From: Chloroflexota bacterium
Lineage (GTDB): Bacteria > Chloroflexota > Limnocylindria > P2-11E
Assembly: GCA_005882765.1 (NCBI GenBank)
Contig: VBDV01000111.1
Span: 1 to 49,544, forward strand
Length of the DNA stretch: 49,544 bases
Direction: 5' to 3'
Within the stretch, counting starts at the first letter, position 1; every line of letters starts with the position of its first letter. The translations under genes were made by a program, and so were the position numbers. Shown in pieces: positions 39,510 to 48,289 of this stretch. The notes beneath the pieces are model-generated. The model had not been told where the DNA came from. It was given only the letters and a program-made list of their open reading frames with translations, and did no database searches.

Positions 39510-39976
39510 ACGCGACGGGTGAACGGACGATCCTCGCGGACTGCTGCGAGGACTGGATCATCGAGTGGGGCGGGTTCTACCGGGCGGGCCGCGATTTCCG
39601 GTGCCCGGAGTGCGGGACTGAGTGGAAGAAGACCGAGTCAGACGGCTACCGCCGCGGGGACGGGAGGTCATTCGTGCGCCGCGCGCGGTCGGGTCCGAAT
39701 GCCGAGTTTCCGTACCTTGCGGCCGCGGACGGACATGAGCCGAACGTCGAGCGCTGCTGCGCCAAGATTTTGCTTGCGCATGGCGAGAGAATGGCCGACG
39801 GCCCGTTCGTGTGTCCGGTCTGCGGTACGGAGTGGGCGCGCACCACACAGCGTCTCCACGGTCTTCGTGTTCCAGTGTTCGCGAAGGCCGGTCTTCGAGA
39901 GGCGCTGACGGTGCAACCTGGGCGTACACGTCCCTTCCTTGTCGCGGTCTCGGAATATTCGCCGCCGCGCGATTAG
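39506..39976 (+). CDS. Duplicated zinc-ribbon protein coupled to argF
   Basis: A 156-aa protein of unknown function made of two related halves. Each has a Cys-Cys pair (ADCCEDW at about residue 13; ERCCAKI at about 80) followed by a knuckle ending CGTEW (CPECGTEW and CPVCGTEW). Together these would bind two metal ions. The ATG 39506 overlaps the argF stop. It could be a regulatory or structural zinc protein; no catalytic motif is seen. Confidence 0.65.
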   Translation: MNATGERTILADCCEDWIIEWGGFYRAGRDFRCPECGTEWKKTESDGYRRGDGRSFVRRARSGPNAEFPYLAAADGHEPNVERCCAKILLAHGERMADGPFVCPVCGTEWARTTQRLHGLRVPVFAKAGLREALTVQPGRTRPFLVAVSEYSPPRD

Positions 39977-40145
39977 GTCGGCGGCGCTCTCATTTGGCCT
40001 GCAGGGCAACAGGATGACGCGACGGAATCTCGCGCGACCGGAGTCGTTGACACTCCCCTGACCGAACAGATCTTTCGAGATGTCGTTAGTTCCCCCGGCG
40101 ACGATCGTTCAGCCTCTCGGTTGAACGGTGGTTGGGGAGGCAAAC

Positions 40146-40964
40146 GTGCCGATGTCACGCCCACGCAACATCGCCGCGATCGTCCTCGTCGTCACGCTCG
40201 CTCTCGCGCTCGGCTCGAGTGCGGTGCTCGCGCCTGAGGCCGACGCGCATGTCTCGAGGACCGCGCTCACCTTCGTCGCTGGTTCCGTACTTCTGAGCCA
40301 CGACGGTTCTGAGTTCAATGAGGCACACGAAGGTGACGTGATCGCTGCCGGCGACACGATCCGCACCGAAAGCGGGGCGGCCGCCGAGATCACCTACTTC
40401 GAAGGATCGAGCGTCCGCCTCGAGGCCGACACGCAGATCGTCGTCGAGAGCCTCCGCACCGAGGCCGATGGCGGCACGGTGATCGGGATGATGCAGACGC
40501 TCGGCCGCACTTGGCACGTCGTGACCAAGCTCATCATGGGCAGCTCTCGCTACGAGGTGCGGACGCCGACCTCGACCGCATCGGTCCGCGGCACGATCTT
40601 CTCGGTCGACGTGCACGCGGATGCCGACGGGCCCGCTGCGACCGTGACGACGAGCGAGGGCGTCGTCGTGCACAGCGCCGCTGGTCCCGCTGCGGCCGCG
40701 ACCGCGGTGCGCGTGACCGCCGGCCAGGAGTCGACGAAGTCCGCGAGCCGGCCCGCGGAGCCGGCGCACGCAGCTGCGCCCGCGACCCTTCGCGAAGCGC
40801 CGGCGCGGCCGGCGTCGGCGCCGCATCGCGCGAAGACGGATGCGCCGTCATCGGATCGAGCGGAGGTGCGAACGAAGGCGCAGCCGGCGGATCCGCGCGT
40901 CACCACTCAGCCGAAGGACCCCACGACGACATCGAAGATCTCAAGGCAACGACGGAGCGGGTAG
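40146..40964 (+). CDS. FecR-domain exported protein
   Basis: A 272-aa exported protein. A signal peptide (IAAIVLVVTLALALGSSAVLA) precedes a FecR-like domain of about 130 residues: SVLLSHDGSEFNEAHEGDVIAAGDTIRTESGAAAEI in parts, SVRLEADTQIVVESL, and SRYEVRTPTSTASVRGTIFSV. The last ~85 residues are disordered, rich in Ala, Pro, Thr and Lys. GTG 40146 follows GGGGAGG by 5 nt; ATG 40152 is equally possible. The 3' end overlaps the convergent LAGLIDADG gene by 58 nt. No FecI/TonB partners are adjacent, so a general binding domain is more likely than iron signalling. Confidence 0.8.
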   Translation: MPMSRPRNIAAIVLVVTLALALGSSAVLAPEADAHVSRTALTFVAGSVLLSHDGSEFNEAHEGDVIAAGDTIRTESGAAAEITYFEGSSVRLEADTQIVVESLRTEADGGTVIGMMQTLGRTWHVVTKLIMGSSRYEVRTPTSTASVRGTIFSVDVHADADGPAATVTTSEGVVVHSAAGPAAAATAVRVTAGQESTKSASRPAEPAHAAAPATLREAPARPASAPHRAKTDAPSSDRAEVRTKAQPADPRVTTQPKDPTTTSKISRQRRSG

Positions 40965-41752
40965 GGGACCTGTGACCAACTGGACCTAATCAGCGGAGCG
41001 GCGTGATCCTCGGAGTCCGCCCCTTGGCGCGATCGCGCGACCAAGCTCATGTAATGGGTGTTGCAGAGTCCGCGGGCAGCGTGCCGCCGCCGGCATCCGG
41101 GCACGATGCACGACAAGCGAGGAGCCGCAACACGGATCGGGTGCCAGGCTGAAAGTGAACGATCGATCGCCCTGGTTCTTCGCGATCCCATCCACGGCAG
41201 CACAGCCCTCATGACCTCGGCTGCTGGCAAGCCGTTGACCATGACTATCCATGAGTCGCTCCAGCCGCGCTCGTCACCTCTCTTGTCGCTTACTGCGTAG
41301 ATGTGGCTTCCCGGCATGAGGGTCATCGCACGCTCGAGAACGAACCGATCGCACATGGTCATCTGGACTCGCGGATAGCAATGACCGTCGAACCGAGCGG
41401 ACAGGAACGAACCTTCCCCTTCCAGTACGCCGGCGAGCCACGCTATCCGCGCATCAGCGTTCGCGGCCTCCCAACTGAGCTCAGCGCCGTCGGTTACCAA
41501 TTCCTCGGCGGCGCGACTCGAGCGCCGGATCCGCCCGCCGATGCGGGGGCCCCGGTCGCGTAGAGCTCGCTCAATCTGTGTGCGGCGCCGGGGGCTCATG
41601 AGGGGCGCAAGGGCACGCATCATTCGCGCAGCTGGCACGCCCTTGATCGTGGTCACGTACGCGACCTTGTGGTGAGTCTGCCGTGGACGGGTTGCGACCA
41701 CAGCGCGCCGGAAGAGCTCTCCGACGCGAACAATCGTGTCCCGGTCTGTCAT
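40907..41752 (-). CDS. Tandem LAGLIDADG homing endonuclease-like protein, no canonical full-length start
   Basis: From the first ATG (41752) 281 aa are encoded, but homology starts earlier. The frame is open back to a TAG at 41939-41941 inside tRNA-His and encodes HWLAGILEGEGSF at 41800-41839, the first LAGLIDADG helix. The second copy, IAWLAGVLEGEGSF, lies in the middle. Each copy is followed by an MTDRD/MTMCDRF strand and a helix ending in LxPxMxxRRxxxI. The C-terminus has a CxxxxC...CxxH zinc finger (CIVPGCRRRHAARGLCNTHY). No ATG, GTG or TTG exists upstream of 41752 in frame, so a rare ATT/ATC start or a decayed gene is likely. Confidence 0.75.
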   Translation of the reverse strand: MTDRDTIVRVGELFRRAVVATRPRQTHHKVAYVTTIKGVPAARMMRALAPLMSPRRRTQIERALRDRGPRIGGRIRRSSRAAEELVTDGAELSWEAANADARIAWLAGVLEGEGSFLSARFDGHCYPRVQMTMCDRFVLERAMTLMPGSHIYAVSDKRGDERGWSDSWIVMVNGLPAAEVMRAVLPWMGSRRTRAIDRSLSAWHPIRVAAPRLSCIVPGCRRRHAARGLCNTHYMSLVARSRQGADSEDHAAPLIRSSWSQVPYPLRRCLEIFDVVVGSFG

Positions 41753-41913
41753 CGGCAGTCGGATCGCCGGGCAACGCGGCGCCGAAGGCGGGCCGGCGAG
41801 GAACGAGCCTTCACCTTCGAGGATGCCGGCTAGCCAATGAAGCGTGATTGCGTAGCTATCGCGAGTCCCCGGGATCGTGTCAATGGGACTACCTGTGTGA
41901 GTGATGTCTACTG

Positions 41914-41986
41914 GGCGGGATACGGGAATCGGACCCGTCTAACCAGATCCACAATCTGGGGCCTTAACCACTAGGCTAATCCCGCC
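41914..41986 (-). tRNA. tRNA-His (anticodon GTG)
   Basis: On the minus strand the acceptor G-GCGGGAT pairs with ATCCCGC-C, including the extra G-1 opposite C73 that marks tRNA-His. The anticodon stem-loop is CCAGA-TTGTGGA-TCTGG with GTG at the centre. D-arm GCCTAGTGGTTAAGGC and T-arm CGGG-TCCGATT-CCCG are regular. CCA is not fully encoded. It lies 39 nt downstream of ccmI on the same strand; the LAGLIDADG frame begins inside and after its 3' half. Confidence 0.95.
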
Positions 41987-42025
41987 ACGAAGCACGCGCG
42001 ACGCGCCGATGCCAATTGTAGGCGA

Positions 42026-42826
42026 CTAACGCGCCGCTTTCGTCCTCGCATCCGCATACAAGCCGCGCACCATGTCCGACCCGAAGTGGTAGTGCCCGAC
42101 ATCGAGGTACACCGTCCATACGTCGACCGCGCCGTTCCAGTCCTGCTTGCGGTAGAGCGCGAGCCCCTTCACGAAGAGCGCGTCCGGATCCTTCGGTCGC
42201 TGCGCGATCACCCTGTCTGCTGCGACGATCGCGCCGTCGTTGCTGCCGGACGCGACGAGGATCAGCGCGAGCCCGTCGAGCGCGGCGACGTTGTTCGGAT
42301 CTTTCGCGAGCACCGCCTGATAGCGCGGGATCGCGTCCTGGGGGCGTCCGGCCTGGACGTACGCATCGGCGAGCGCGAGCTGCGTCGGCACGTCGCTCGG
42401 ATTCGCGCTCGCTCGCACCTCGAGCGCGGCGAGAGCGTCCGTCTGCGGTACCGTGCCGGTGACCGTTTCGCCCGGCGCGCGATCTCCCACCGACGGTGGG
42501 AGATAGAACACCGCGACGGCGACGGCGATCGCGGCGATGAGCGCCGCAGCGACGAGCGTCCGCACCGGCGCGTTCCCGCGGGACTCGGGCGGGCGCCGGA
42601 CGAACGCATCGCGCTCGAGCGACGCCCGAAGCCGAACGTAGTCCTCAGTGGCGATGGTTCCGGCCGCGCGCGCGAACTCCAGGTCGCGGAGCGAGCTCAC
42701 CGCACGCGCGACGTCGTCACGCTGATCGGGTGGATCCGCGGGCCACGCGAGCGGCCGGCGCGCCAGCGGTGCGATCACCGCCGCCGTTCCCGCGAGCAGC
42801 AGCACGACGAAGAGCGCGATGGTCAT
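42026..42826 (-). CDS. ccmI: Cytochrome c maturation protein CcmI-like (TPR)
   Basis: A 266-aa protein at the end of the ccm operon. N-terminal TM (IALFVVLLLAGTAAVIAPLA), a cytoplasmic segment resembling the CcmI region (RDLEFARAAGTIATEDYVRLRASLERDA, in parts), a second TM (AALIAAIAVAVAVFYL), then an external TPR domain (DVPTQLALADAYVQAGRPQDAIPRYQAVLAKDPNN in parts). CcmI presents apocytochrome c to the heme ligation complex. The ATG overlaps the ccmH stop. Confidence 0.88.
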   Translation of the reverse strand: MTIALFVVLLLAGTAAVIAPLARRPLAWPADPPDQRDDVARAVSSLRDLEFARAAGTIATEDYVRLRASLERDAFVRRPPESRGNAPVRTLVAAALIAAIAVAVAVFYLPPSVGDRAPGETVTGTVPQTDALAALEVRASANPSDVPTQLALADAYVQAGRPQDAIPRYQAVLAKDPNNVAALDGLALILVASGSNDGAIVAADRVIAQRPKDPDALFVKGLALYRKQDWNGAVDVWTVYLDVGHYHFGSDMVRGLYADARTKAAR

Positions 42827-43284
42827 CCTTCCGCGGCCTCCTCCCGCGCGACGCGCTCGCGCAGCGCGGCAACCTCGGTCGTGGTCGGCGCGCTCGGCTG
42901 CGGCACGCCGCCGCTTCGCAGGCGCCCGGTCACGAGCGCGAGGCCCGCCGCGAGCGCGGCGACCGGAACGAGCCACACCAGTCCGGTCCACGAGGCGAGC
43001 GGGGGCGAGAGGAAGATCCAGTCGCCGTAGGCGGCGCGGAACTCGGCCTCGATCTCGGCGTTGGTCTTCGCCTCGCGCACGCGCTGTGCGACGAGGTCGC
43101 GCATCTGGCGAGCCGTCTCCGACGTCGAGTCCTTCACCGAAAGGCCTTGACAGACCGGACATCTGAGCTCGGTCGTGATCTGATCCACCCGCTCGTCGGC
43201 CGTGGTCTCGTGCGGACGCGCCGCGAAGGCGAGCGCGCCCGCAAGCGCGAGGACCGCGATCGCGATGAGGACTCGGCGATTCAT
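42823..43284 (-). CDS. ccmH: Cytochrome c maturation thiol-oxidoreductase CcmH/CycL
   Basis: A 153-aa membrane-anchored protein that keeps apocytochrome CxxCH cysteines reduced for heme attachment. A signal/TM segment is followed by TELRCPVCQGLSVKDSTSE, the LRCxxCQ hallmark of CcmH. Then GDWIFLSPPLA and a second TM (GLVWLVPVAALAAGLALV). It overlaps ccmG upstream and ccmI downstream by 4 nt each. Confidence 0.93.
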   Translation of the reverse strand: MNRRVLIAIAVLALAGALAFAARPHETTADERVDQITTELRCPVCQGLSVKDSTSETARQMRDLVAQRVREAKTNAEIEAEFRAAYGDWIFLSPPLASWTGLVWLVPVAALAAGLALVTGRLRSGGVPQPSAPTTTEVAALRERVAREEAAEG

Positions 43285-43820
43285 CGTGTCGCGGCCTGCC
43301 CGCGGAGCTTCTCGATGGCGGTGACGAGGGTCTCCTCGTCGATCGGGCCGATGTGCCGTCCCGCGATGATCCCGTCGGGCCCGATGAAGAACGTTTCCGG
43401 CGGACCGAACACGCCGTACGACAGGGCGACGCGACCGTCGTCGTCGGCGACGCTCGTCCACGAGATGCCCATCCGCTGGACGTAGGCGAGTCCGTTCTCT
43501 CGGGATTCCTGGAAGTTGATGCCGAGCATGACGACATCGCTCGAGCGGTACCGCTCGTAAACCCGCACGAGCGCGGGATTTTCCTGGATGCAGGGCAGGC
43601 ACCACGACGCGAAGAAATTCACCACGACGACCTTCCCTGAGTAATCCGCGAGCGACGCTTGACCGGATCCGTCGAGGCGCCCCAGCGTGAAGGCCGGAGC
43701 TGGCTTGTTCACGGTGCCGGTGCGGATGTCGTGCGGGTCGCGACGGAACGCGAGCGCGAGTGTCACGACGAGACCGAGGATGACGACGACGACCGCGATG
43801 CGGACGACACGGGCGAGCAT
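43281..43820 (-). CDS. ccmG: Thioredoxin-like thiol:disulfide protein CcmG/DsbE
   Basis: A 179-aa membrane-tethered thioredoxin-fold protein. N-terminal TM (VVRIAVVVVILGLVVTLALAF), then VVVVNFFASWCLPCIQENPAL with the active-site WCxxC. GVFGPPETFFIGPDG contains the cis-Pro loop and the family GVxGxPETF motif. It reduces CcmH or apocytochrome c. ATG 43820 overlaps the ccmF stop by 1 nt (TGATG). Confidence 0.93.
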   Translation of the reverse strand: MLARVVRIAVVVVILGLVVTLALAFRRDPHDIRTGTVNKPAPAFTLGRLDGSGQASLADYSGKVVVVNFFASWCLPCIQENPALVRVYERYRSSDVVMLGINFQESRENGLAYVQRMGISWTSVADDDGRVALSYGVFGPPETFFIGPDGIIAGRHIGPIDEETLVTAIEKLRGQAATR

Positions 43821-45817
43821 CACTTTGCCGACACCGCCACTTCGGCGACGGGCATACGTACCACGCGCCGCCGCGGCGCGGGAAGCGCGGCGATGATCGC
43901 GCCGATCCCGACGACGGCACCACCGAGCCAGAGCCACGAGACGCCCGGGATCACCCGCGTGCGGATCGTCGCCCACGAGAAGGTGCGCTGGTCGTACGCG
44001 GCGAGGATCGTGTAGAGATCGTCCCGCAGGCCCGCGCCGATCCCCGGCGAGCCCACGGCCGCAGCGCTGTTCGGGTACTGCACGAGTGCGGGCCGCAGAT
44101 GCTCGCTCGCTCCGTTTCCGCTGATCGCGAGGTCGGCGACGATCGAGTCGCGCTGCGGCTCGCTCACCGGGCGGATCGCTTCGAGGCGGATCGTGTAGCC
44201 CGCGACGTCGAGCGAGTCCCCAGGCGCGAGGGTCCGCTCCGCATCGACGGTTCGCGCTTGGCTGGTCGCGACCGCGAGCGCGACGAGAACGATCCCGATG
44301 TGCACGACGTAGCCGCCGTAGCGGCGCCCGCTTCGGCGGAAGAGGTTCGCGAATGCCGCGACCCCGCCTTCACCGTGCAGCGTCCGCCGAGCACGCACGC
44401 CGCGCGCAAATTCCTGCACGACCGTCGCGAGCACGAACGCACCGAGCGCGTACGTCAGCACGGCGGGCAGCGCCGTCGTGCCGGTGATGAGCGCGGCAAG
44501 CGCGCCGAAAGCCGCCGCGACAATCGGCGCGGTGAACTGACGCTCGAGGGTCGCGCGCGAGGCGCCGTGCCACGGGAGCTGCGGGCCGATGCCCATGAGG
44601 AAGAGGAGCGCCAGCGCGACAGGAATCTCGACGCGGTCGAAGTACGGGCCGCCGATCGAGAGCTGCGCGCCCGAGATCGCCTCGGCGACGAGGGGGTACA
44701 GCGTCCCCAAGAGCACCGTGAGCGTCGCGGCCATGAAGAGGACGTTCTGGAAGAGGAAGATCGCCTCGCGCGAAAGCGGCGTCCCGATCGGTCCCGCGTC
44801 GCGGAGCCGCGCGGACCGCCAGAGGAGAAGGCCGATGGAGAGGACGAGGATCGCGACGAGATAGCCGAGGAGGATCGGTCCGATCGCGGAGAGGCTGAAC
44901 GAGTGGACGCTGTTCACGACGCCGCTTCGCGTGAGGAACGTCCCAAGGATCGTCAGCGCGAACGTCGCGACAACGAGGGCGAGGTTCCAGGAGCGCAGCA
45001 GGCTCCGCTTCTCCTCGACCATGACCGAATGTAGGTACGCGGTCGAGGTGAGCCACGGCATGATCGCCGCGTTCTCGACCGGATCCCAGGCCCAGTACCC
45101 GCCCCAGCCGAGCACCGCGTAGCTCCACCACGCGCCGGCGACGATGCCGACGCCGAGGAGCGCCCACGAGATGAGCGCGAAGCGGCGCGTCGCGACGAGC
45201 CAGCGGTCGCCACCTTCGCCGAGGATGAGCGACGCGATGGCGTAGGCGAACGGCACCGAGGTGAGGACGTAGCCGAGGTAGAGGAGTGGCGGGGGCAGGG
45301 GCATGAGGGGATGGGTTTGCAGCAGCGCGTTCGGACCGTTCCCGTTCTCCGGGGCGACGGCCAGACGCGCGAACGGGTCGGCCGCCGGTGTCGTGATGAG
45401 CAGCAGGAAGAACGTAAGCATCGCGAACATCACGGCGAGCGCGGTCGTCGCAAGACGCGGGATCGCGAGAGTGCCGCGGAACGCGATGAATGCGGTGGCG
45501 CCGGCGAGGATCGCGGTCCAGAGCAGGATCGAGCCCTCGAGGGCCGCCCAGAGGCCGATGATCGAGTAGAAGAGCGGGGTCTCGCGCGCGTTGTTCTCCG
45601 CGACGTAAAGGATCGAGAAATCGTGCGTCGCGAGCGCGAACATCATCGAGAGCGCCGCGATCACGACGAGTCCGAAGGCAAAACCCGCGGCGACCCGTGC
45701 CGACGCGAGCACTCGGGCGTCGCGCCTCCACGCCGCGTAGATCGCCGCCCCCGTCCCCCAGAGCGAAAGGAACAGTGCCGCGCGCAGGGCGGCCGCGCCG
45801 AGGTCGCCGGCGCTCAC
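43820..45817 (-). CDS. ccmF: Cytochrome c heme lyase subunit CcmF
   Basis: A 665-aa polytopic membrane protein, the core of the system I heme ligation complex. The WWD-type heme-handling motif is WGGYWAWDPVENAAIMPWL. Flanking His-bearing loops (MLFALATHDFSILYVAENNARE near the start, SVHSFSLSAIGP later) and about 15 TM helices match the family. GTG start 45817 overlaps the ccmE stop by 4 nt. Length is normal. Confidence 0.95.
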   Translation of the reverse strand: MSAGDLGAAALRAALFLSLWGTGAAIYAAWRRDARVLASARVAAGFAFGLVVIAALSMMFALATHDFSILYVAENNARETPLFYSIIGLWAALEGSILLWTAILAGATAFIAFRGTLAIPRLATTALAVMFAMLTFFLLLITTPAADPFARLAVAPENGNGPNALLQTHPLMPLPPPLLYLGYVLTSVPFAYAIASLILGEGGDRWLVATRRFALISWALLGVGIVAGAWWSYAVLGWGGYWAWDPVENAAIMPWLTSTAYLHSVMVEEKRSLLRSWNLALVVATFALTILGTFLTRSGVVNSVHSFSLSAIGPILLGYLVAILVLSIGLLLWRSARLRDAGPIGTPLSREAIFLFQNVLFMAATLTVLLGTLYPLVAEAISGAQLSIGGPYFDRVEIPVALALLFLMGIGPQLPWHGASRATLERQFTAPIVAAAFGALAALITGTTALPAVLTYALGAFVLATVVQEFARGVRARRTLHGEGGVAAFANLFRRSGRRYGGYVVHIGIVLVALAVATSQARTVDAERTLAPGDSLDVAGYTIRLEAIRPVSEPQRDSIVADLAISGNGASEHLRPALVQYPNSAAAVGSPGIGAGLRDDLYTILAAYDQRTFSWATIRTRVIPGVSWLWLGGAVVGIGAIIAALPAPRRRVVRMPVAEVAVSAK

Positions 45818-46251
45818 GGAGCCGTTCGATGCGCCGGTGTGGCTCCGGCCTTCGGCGCGGTATAGACCTCGTCGTGCTTCGCGATCACCTGCGTCGCGCG
45901 GAAGGTGCCATCCGCGATGAATGTCCCTTCGACGACCGCACCCGCACCCTCGCGGAGGAGGCCGGGGATCGTGCCATTTGCGATGACGAGGACGTCATTG
46001 ACGCCGTCAGTCATCACGAATCGGACGCCGTCTCCCGCGTACATGAAGCAACACTCGAGGGAACCTTGCTTCACCTGGCCACCAAGCCTCACAGCTTGCC
46101 CAGGGTTCACGCCGCGATCCTTCGCTTCCGTCGGCGTCAGGTAATACACCGTCGAGCTCGCGAGATTTGTCGCGGCGACCGTGCCGACGAGTACCGCGAC
46201 GGCGAGTGCCGCGATCAGCAGAACGCGGCGCGCTCCGATGCGCTCAAGCAC
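45814..46251 (-). CDS. ccmE: Heme chaperone CcmE
   Basis: A 145-aa heme chaperone. N-terminal TM (VLLIAALAVAVLVGTVAA), an OB-fold region (YLTPTEAKDRGVNPGQAVRLGG in parts; VMTDGVNDVLVIANGTIPGLLREG), and the heme-binding motif VIAKHDEVYTAP, in which His binds heme covalently and Tyr ligates it. Typical CcmE reads LAKHDENY, so the Asn is replaced by Val here. It overlaps ccmD and ccmF. Confidence 0.93.
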   Translation of the reverse strand: MLERIGARRVLLIAALAVAVLVGTVAATNLASSTVYYLTPTEAKDRGVNPGQAVRLGGQVKQGSLECCFMYAGDGVRFVMTDGVNDVLVIANGTIPGLLREGAGAVVEGTFIADGTFRATQVIAKHDEVYTAPKAGATPAHRTAP

Positions 46252-46339
46252 CGCGCGCGCGCAGTGAGATGAGGTAGGCGAGCAGCGCGCCCCACACGAT
46301 GGCGAACGCGGCGACGATGAAAACTAGATTTGCGTCCAT
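46244..46339 (-). CDS. ccmD: CcmD-like small membrane protein
   Basis: A 31-aa single-TM peptide ([20 protein letters not shown], then AYLISLRARGA) between ccmC and ccmE, overlapping both by 16 and 8 nt. Position, size and the hydrophobic helix with a basic end match CcmD, which helps release holo-CcmE from the CcmABCD complex. Confidence 0.8.
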   Translation of the reverse strand: MDANLVFIVAAFAIVWGALLAYLISLRARGA

Positions 46340-47025
46340 AGCCGCCCCTGACGCGCGCGCTCGAGCGACACGCGTGCCGACATGAAGTACGCATAGATGA
46401 GCGTGTAGGCGAAGAGCGAGACCATGAGCGTGAGCAGCATCGACGAGTCGAGTGCCGGCGAACCCGCGGCCCGAAGGACCGTCGGGAGTTGATGCAGCGA
46501 GTTCGCCCACAGCACCGACAGGTGGACGATCGGGACGTCGATCACGGCAATGATCCCGAAGACCGCGGCGCGGGTCGCGCGCCGCGAGAAGTCCGTCGAC
46601 AGCCCCCGCAGGAGCAGATAGCCGACGTACATGACGAACATGATCGCCGTAGTGACGAGCCGCGGCTCCCAGGTCCACCACACCCCCCATGTCGGCTTTG
46701 CCCAGATGGACCCGGCCACGAGAAAGAGTCCTGTGAAAAGGACGCCGATCTCAGCCGACGCAACGGCCACCGCGTCGAAGAAGGGCCGCTTCGTCCAGAG
46801 CCAGCCGACCGAGGCGAGGAACACGATCACGAAGGCGAGGTACGCGAGCCACGCCAGGGGCACGTGGACGTACAGGATCCGGTAGACGTCGCCCTGCACG
46901 GCATCGGTGGGCGCCCAGAAGAGCGCCATCACGCTCGCCACGACAAACGACGCGGCGGCAGCGATGCCGAGCCATGGACGGATGCGCGGCAACGTATTTC
47001 CGCGCGGGATGGTGGTCTCTGTCAC
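46324..47025 (-). CDS. ccmC: Heme handling protein CcmC
   Basis: A 233-aa membrane protein with six TM helices that loads heme onto CcmE. The tryptophan-rich motif is [18 protein letters not shown]. Conserved His loops are [12 protein letters not shown] and [18 protein letters not shown] 47025 overlaps the ccmB stop (GTGA). Confidence 0.94.
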   Translation of the reverse strand: MTETTIPRGNTLPRIRPWLGIAAAASFVVASVMALFWAPTDAVQGDVYRILYVHVPLAWLAYLAFVIVFLASVGWLWTKRPFFDAVAVASAEIGVLFTGLFLVAGSIWAKPTWGVWWTWEPRLVTTAIMFVMYVGYLLLRGLSTDFSRRATRAAVFGIIAVIDVPIVHLSVLWANSLHQLPTVLRAAGSPALDSSMLLTLMVSLFAYTLIYAYFMSARVSLERARQGRLWTQI

Positions 47026-47684
47026 TCGATTGCCGCTGGAACGATGGTAAGGCCGATGACGGTGTACACAACCGCGAACGCGAACAGCAGGCCGGCCCAC
47101 GACAGAGCGCCGACGGCATCGCCGCTCAGCGCCGCGCTCGTGCCCCGTGTCGCGGCGACGAGCTGCGGCACGAGAACAGGCAGCGCGAGGATCGGCACGA
47201 GCGCGGCCCGCGCGCGAAGACGCAACGCGAGGACGACATCCACGACAACGATCGGTGGAAGCGCGAGGACGCCGAGCAGAACGACCACGATGAGGTGAAG
47301 CGGCAGCGCGACGGGAAGGTCGAGGAGCACGAGCGAGAGCAGACCGCCGATCGCGGCAACCAGCAACAGCACGATCGTGAGCGAGAGGACCTTTCCGCCG
47401 AAGAGCGCGTCGCGGCCGCCGGGCAGGGCGACGAGGCCTTCCAGCGCGTCGTCTTCGAGCTCGCGATCGAAGGACCGCATCGTCGCGAGGATCGTCGCGA
47501 ACGCGAGCGCCAGCCAGAACAGGGCCGACGCGACATCGGCGTCCCGCGCGATCTGTGGTCCGACGACGAGGCTCTCGAGGAGCACGAGGACCGCGATGAA
47601 AGTGACCGCGGCGACGACGCCGTCAGGTTGCCGTCGTTCGGCACGCAGCTCACGAGTCGCGACAAGCGCGACGCGATCGATCAC
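47022..47684 (-). CDS. ccmB: Heme exporter membrane subunit CcmB
   Basis: A 220-aa permease of the CcmAB ABC transporter, with six hydrophobic helices. The N-terminal RELRAERRQPDGVVAAVTF and the central FDRELEDDALEGLVALPGGRDALFGGK (in parts) are CcmB family features. CcmAB supports release of heme-loaded CcmE. It overlaps ccmA and ccmC by 4 nt. Confidence 0.93.
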   Translation of the reverse strand: MIDRVALVATRELRAERRQPDGVVAAVTFIAVLVLLESLVVGPQIARDADVASALFWLALAFATILATMRSFDRELEDDALEGLVALPGGRDALFGGKVLSLTIVLLLVAAIGGLLSLVLLDLPVALPLHLIVVVLLGVLALPPIVVVDVVLALRLRARAALVPILALPVLVPQLVAATRGTSAALSGDAVGALSWAGLLFAFAVVYTVIGLTIVPAAIE

Positions 47685-48289
47685 GAAGCCGTCGCGGCGC
47701 CGTTGTCGACGGCGATCTGAGCGCGCGCGAGCTCGTCCAGCTCGCGGTGCGCGTGTGTCGCGACGACGATCGCCCGTCCGTCATCGCGGGCCCGGGTGAT
47801 CGCCTGCCGAAGTCGGGTAACACCCGCGTCATCCAGATCGGCGAAGGGTTCGTCGAGGAGGAGCAGCGGGACGCGCTCCGTTTCGACGCGCGCAAGGGCC
47901 GCTCGCCGGCGCTCCCCCGCGGAGAGACGCTCGACTGGACGATCCATGTCCTCGCCGACCCCCCACGCGCGCAGCGCGCCGTCGATGCCGCGCGTGTCGC
48001 CGCCGCGGAAGCGAACAAAGAACTCGAGGTTTTCGCGGGCCGTGAGCCCGCGCAGCAGCATCGGACGATGGCCGATGTAAAGGACGCCGTCGGCGACGCG
48101 ACGATCGCCGCGCGCGAGCGGCACGAGGCCGGCCAGGACACGAAGGAGCGTCGTCTTGCCAGACCCGTTCGGCCCGCGCACCAGCGTGAGGCCAGGGTCG
48201 ATCGCGACGCTCACCGCGCGGAGGATCACGCGATCGTCGAGGACGACCGTGGCATCGTGGAGCGATGCGGCCGACTGCACTGTTCGCAT
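47681..48289 (-). CDS. ccmA: Heme exporter ATP-binding subunit CcmA
   Basis: A 202-aa ABC ATPase. Walker A GPNGSGKTTLLR, signature LSAGERRRAALAR, Walker B LLLLDEPFADLD and H-loop VVATHAHRE are all intact. First gene of the ccm operon. The ATG at 48289 is chosen; a GTG at 48316 would add 9 residues. The start codon overlaps, on the other strand, that of the divergent cytochrome c gene. Confidence 0.94.
   Translation of the reverse strand: MRTVQSAASLHDATVVLDDRVILRAVSVAIDPGLTLVRGPNGSGKTTLLRVLAGLVPLARGDRRVADGVLYIGHRPMLLRGLTARENLEFFVRFRGGDTRGIDGALRAWGVGEDMDRPVERLSAGERRRAALARVETERVPLLLLDEPFADLDDAGVTRLRQAITRARDDGRAIVVATHAHRELDELARAQIAVDNGAATAS

Noticed and set aside
40047-40075. TTGACA as a promoter before the FecR-domain gene
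   Set aside because: The -35 is perfect, but no acceptable -10 lies 16-18 nt downstream.
44099-45034. 311-aa plus-strand frame
   Set aside because: Antisense to ccmF; no family features.
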